Positions 62,081 through 64,000 of a DNA stretch of 64,000 nucleotides are shown here, piece by piece. The position numbers and the translations under genes were made by a program. The stretch comes from Oscillatoria sp. FACHB-1407 (GTDB lineage Bacteria > Cyanobacteriota > Cyanobacteriia > Elainellales > Elainellaceae), in contig NZ_JACJSA010000005.1 of the NCBI RefSeq assembly GCF_014697545.1, forward strand, positions 310,001 to 374,000, read 5' to 3'. Each line of letters begins with the position of its first letter. Positions within the stretch are counted from its first letter, which is position 1. Below the pieces are notes generated by a model that saw only the letters and a program-made list of their open reading frames with translations, was not told the DNA's origin and made no database searches.

Positions 62081-62253
62081 AATAATTACTATTTCTCAAG
62101 AAACATTTATCTTTTAGCGGCAAAAGAAAGATGCTTTCTTTACAGTATTGAGGGAATATACTGATGAGTTTCTTTACTCCGGCGGGAAATCTTACTGTAG
62201 GGTATCGCCAAGTCTGACTAAATTCAAAATTCCCACTGTAGGAGAAACACATT

Positions 62254-62742
62254 ATGAAGACCGAATTGAAAGCGAAGTTCCTTCAGCACTTGATTGAGCG
62301 CAAAGAAGGTGACAAGGGTTTCACTTTGATCGAATTGCTCGTTGTTATCATCATCATCGGCATCCTCTCGGCAATTGCTTTGCCATCCTTCCTCAATCAG
62401 GCAAATAAGGCTCGTCAATCCGAAGCTTCTACCTACGTAGGTTCTGTGAACCGGGGTCAGCAAGCCTACTTCCTTGAGAAGAATTCCTTTGGTAACCTGT
62501 CTAACCTGGAATTGGGTATCAGTGACACTAAGAACTACACTTATGTCTCCACGCCTGCTGGTACTGGCACAAACGCTGAAGCGGTTACCACAGCTAGCCC
62601 CATCGCAACTCTGAAGGGTTATGCAGGTCGTGTGTGGATTGGTACAGGTAGCGATAACACCGCTACTACGTTTGCAATTCTCTGTGAAGGTACTTCTCCT
62701 TCCTTAGTTCCTGGCGTCAGTGGTAAAACTGCTTGCCCATAA
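62254..62742 (+). CDS. pilA: Type IV pilin-like protein (PilA/major pilin type)
   Basis: A 162-residue prepilin with a charged leader and type IV cleavage site: GDKG/FTLIELLVVIIIIG, with Gly22 before Phe23 and Glu at mature position 5 (residue 27). The hydrophobic N-terminal helix (23-45) is followed by an alpha-beta pilin domain (residues 50-155) and one C-terminal disulfide pair, Cys149 and Cys161. Sequence order (NRGQQAYFLEKNSFGNLSNL) resembles cyanobacterial PilA1-type pilins. GGAG ten bases before the ATG supports the start. Assembly genes (pilB, pilD) are not in the window. The symbol indicates subfamily resemblance. Confidence 0.88.
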   Translation: MKTELKAKFLQHLIERKEGDKGFTLIELLVVIIIIGILSAIALPSFLNQANKARQSEASTYVGSVNRGQQAYFLEKNSFGNLSNLELGISDTKNYTYVSTPAGTGTNAEAVTTASPIATLKGYAGRVWIGTGSDNTATTFAILCEGTSPSLVPGVSGKTACP

Positions 62743-63044
62743 GCCGCTAGTTTCACTCGCTTAACTCAAGAAGCATCTCAACCGTTATAGATAGCCATCT
62801 CAGTTAGGACAGAAGGATTTGGGGCTATGCTCCCAACAGAAATTTTACTTCTGTACCCTTCCCTAACCCGGCGACTCAGATATAGGTTGAGATGCTTTTT
62901 GTATGCGTCAGAACTTACGCAGTTACATCCCCCAACCTCCCTTAAAAAGCAGACTTCCGGAGTTCTCCCCTTGTCAAAGGGCAAGGGGGGGAGCAAAGGT
63001 TTAGGCTGCAAGTGCGTCAGTTCTATGGGTGTCTACCTCTGGTA
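62743..63044. other. Intergenic region holding the interrupted pilin terminator
   Basis: Consists mainly of the pilin terminator arms (62771-62783 and 62885-62897) separated by about 100 bases of family A-like sequence. The remaining 62901-63044 is downstream of the convergent CYTH gene and shows no gene. Confidence 0.5.
62771..62900 (+). terminator. Pilin terminator with a repeat inside its loop
   Basis: Arms AAGCATCTCAACC (62771-62783) and GGTTGAGATGCTT (62885-62897), followed by TTT, are a perfect 13-base inverted repeat. The arms extend as TTATA/TATA one base further in. Between them lies a family A-like element (CAGTTAGGACAGAAGG ... CCCTTCCCTAACC) with its own hairpins. Read as a normal terminator whose loop received an insertion. 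Confidence 0.6.
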
Positions 63045-63509
63045 TTACCAGGATTGGAAGGGGTGCTTTGCCAAGTTAGAGTTGTAGTAGCGGGGATCAG
63101 CAGAGACTTCTTCACCGATCCACTCTGGTAAAACTACAGATTGATCGACGTCGGCAAGTTCTACCTCTGCCATGATCAGCCCATGGTTTTCTCCCATAAA
63201 TTCATCAACCTCCCAAAGTAGCCCCTGGTAGTCAATGCGATAGCGAATTTTTTCGATTAAGGGGCGATCGCACAGATTTTCTAACATCTCGATCGCATCC
63301 CCCAACGGGATTTCGTACTCATACTCACTGCGGGCAATGCCACTGGATTTGCCTTTGATGGTGATGTAAGCGCGATCGCCTGCTACACGGACTCTCACGG
63401 TGCGTTGTTGGGTGGAGGCAAGATATCCCTGGCGATAGAGTTTGCCTTGACCGAGCGATCGCCACGCATCGCCCTTAACCAAAAATTTGCGCTCAATTTC
63501 AACTGCCAT
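63045..63509 (-). CDS. CYTH-domain protein (triphosphate tunnel metalloenzyme)
   Basis: A 154-residue protein starting MAVEIERKFLV, the ExExK signature of CYTH/TTM enzymes. Basic and acidic strands follow: YRQGYLASTQQRTVRVRVAG, AYITIKGKSSG, RYRIDYQGLLWEVDEFMG, LIMAEVEL. CYTH proteins hydrolyse tripolyphosphate, thiamine triphosphate or form cAMP, so activity is not assigned. AAAGG lies upstream of the ATG at 63509; a longer frame to 63557 is unlikely. Confidence 0.9.
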   Translation of the reverse strand: MAVEIERKFLVKGDAWRSLGQGKLYRQGYLASTQQRTVRVRVAGDRAYITIKGKSSGIARSEYEYEIPLGDAIEMLENLCDRPLIEKIRYRIDYQGLLWEVDEFMGENHGLIMAEVELADVDQSVVLPEWIGEEVSADPRYYNSNLAKHPFQSW

Positions 63510-63625
63510 TTGTGAAGCCTTTGGTTGGGTAGAGGCACGAAACCCAACACCCCGCATGGGTTACACTTCGCTAACCCATCCTCAATTGAATTTCACTGCC
63601 ATTCTTCAATTGTGGATGCAAACCT

Positions 63626-64000
63626 TTATTGTTGCTGGTGCAAATAGAGGAAAGCTTCGACTTCTGCGGCGGACGGTTGAGCGGCGATCGCCCCTGCCCG
63701 TAGGGTGGTCAACGCACCAACAGCACTGGCATAGATCACCATTTTTTTAGCAGCATCAGGGTCACTCAAGACATGAACTCCCTGTTGACAAAGCTGATGC
63801 AAGAAACCTGCGACAAAGCTGTCTCCGGCTCCAGTCGTGTCTTCAGTATCAACTTCAAAGGCAGCCACTTTGCCTTCGTTTTCACCCAGGCAATAGGCAC
63901 TACCGCGATCGCCATCGGTAATCAGCACTCCTTCTAAATCCCCTAAACGGTGGGCAATCACACCGGGATCGGCTGTGCCAAACAGCCATTCTGCCTCTTC
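63626..64000 (-). CDS. PfkB-family sugar kinase, C-terminal part (runs off right edge)
   Basis: The minus strand stays open to the window edge and encodes EEAEWLFGT, VLITDGDRGSAYCLG and DTTGAGDSFVAGFLHQL, with the GAGD catalytic aspartate and anion hole of PfkB kinases (fructokinase/ribokinase type). The sequence resembles fructokinase, but only the last 125 residues are visible, so the substrate is not assigned. Stop codon at 63626-63628. Confidence 0.85.
   Translation of the reverse strand, partial: EEAEWLFGTADPGVIAHRLGDLEGVLITDGDRGSAYCLGENEGKVAAFEVDTEDTTGAGDSFVAGFLHQLCQQGVHVLSDPDAAKKMVIYASAVGALTTLRAGAIAAQPSAAEVEAFLYLHQQQ

Larger units (their letters stand above)
61415..62253. other. Intergenic region: leuD terminator and pilin leader
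   Basis: After the leuD terminator (61551-61612) there is about 600 bases with no gene. 61800-62240 is AT-rich and includes hairpins AGGATG / CATCCT at 61975-61989 and TCCGGATT / AATCCGGA at 62061-62080, upstream of the pilin. This may be a long 5' leader of the pilin transcript. Confidence 0.45.

Noticed and set aside
62004-62252. 82-codon minus frame in the pilin leader
   Set aside because: It crosses the leader hairpins and reads antisense to a likely pilin transcript, without ribosome site or family.
1-64000. tRNA, rRNA or known small RNA genes
   Set aside because: I scanned the gaps for T-loop boxes (GGTTCRA), CCA-ended cloverleafs and the Yfr1 box and saw none that fold; a covariance search would be decisive.
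1-64000. A multi-gene defence or novel enzyme system
   Set aside because: No cluster here shows the co-oriented, tightly spaced accessory genes such a system needs; the only transfer-like genes (25742, 38218) stand alone.

Overview
The window looks like the chromosome of a filamentous, Leptolyngbya/Oscillatoria-like cyanobacterium. Evidence: the HIP1 octamer GCGATCGC recurs throughout; there is a geranylgeranyl reductase of the chlorophyll pathway (ChlP); several genes belong to families typical of cyanobacteria (DUF4278, EGY-type site-2 protease, proteins beginning like METVAYL with PG-binding repeats, pentapeptide proteins with a WNEW N-terminus); and intergenic DNA is crowded with short palindromic and heptameric repeats. 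The species cannot be named from the sequence. I found no rRNA, tRNA, CRISPR array, transposase gene or prophage.

Layout. 0-8 kb: the N-terminal end of an RTX protein, a peptidoglycan-binding protein with five repeats, long repeat-filled gaps, an unknown 429-residue protein and a protein with a C-terminal J-domain. 8.4-13 kb: a polar amino acid ABC transporter (binding protein, permease, ATPase) divergent from two sugar-type ABC permeases that lack a local ATPase and binding protein. 13.3-20.2 kb: a Ser/Thr kinase-lnt operon, a Coq4-like protein, a second RTX protein, a Spy/LTXXQ-like periplasmic protein, a VanZ-like protein and a DUF4278 protein. 20.3-25 kb: a minus-strand run of methyltransferase, isochorismatase-like hydrolase, hisG and an ABC exporter. 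25-30 kb: a heptamer repeat array, a small AT-rich gene and a large coiled-coil/PLD-like/TPR protein. 30.7-37.7 kb: a surface-glycan style cluster of three glycosyltransferases plus an 881-residue membrane protein.

38-45 kb: a low-GC EcsC-like gene that looks transferred, a lipoprotein-type intradiol dioxygenase, a Pro/Ala-rich lipoprotein, threonine synthase overlapping a coiled-coil gene, and an EGY-like M50 protease. 45-52 kb: a TpsB/FhaC-type outer-membrane transporter, a NurA-domain nuclease, chlP and a PEP-CTERM protein. 52-60 kb: a MarR regulator, twin pentapeptide-repeat proteins, an SLH/peptidoglycan-binding/SxxK fusion, DUF2283, Hsp20 and a degenerate aldo-keto reductase. 60-64 kb: leuD, a type IV pilin with a long leader, a CYTH protein and the 3' part of a PfkB sugar kinase.

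The genes are mostly single transcription units or short operons: housekeeping functions (hisG, thrC, leuD, lnt, chlP) mixed with cell-envelope and surface functions. No clear multi-gene defence or novel biochemical system was found. The most distinctive feature is the dense mobile repeat landscape. At least four dispersed palindromic families and heptamer arrays occur here; one copy sits inside the loop of the pilin terminator, and heptamers supply the last codons of lnt and of the PEP-CTERM protein.
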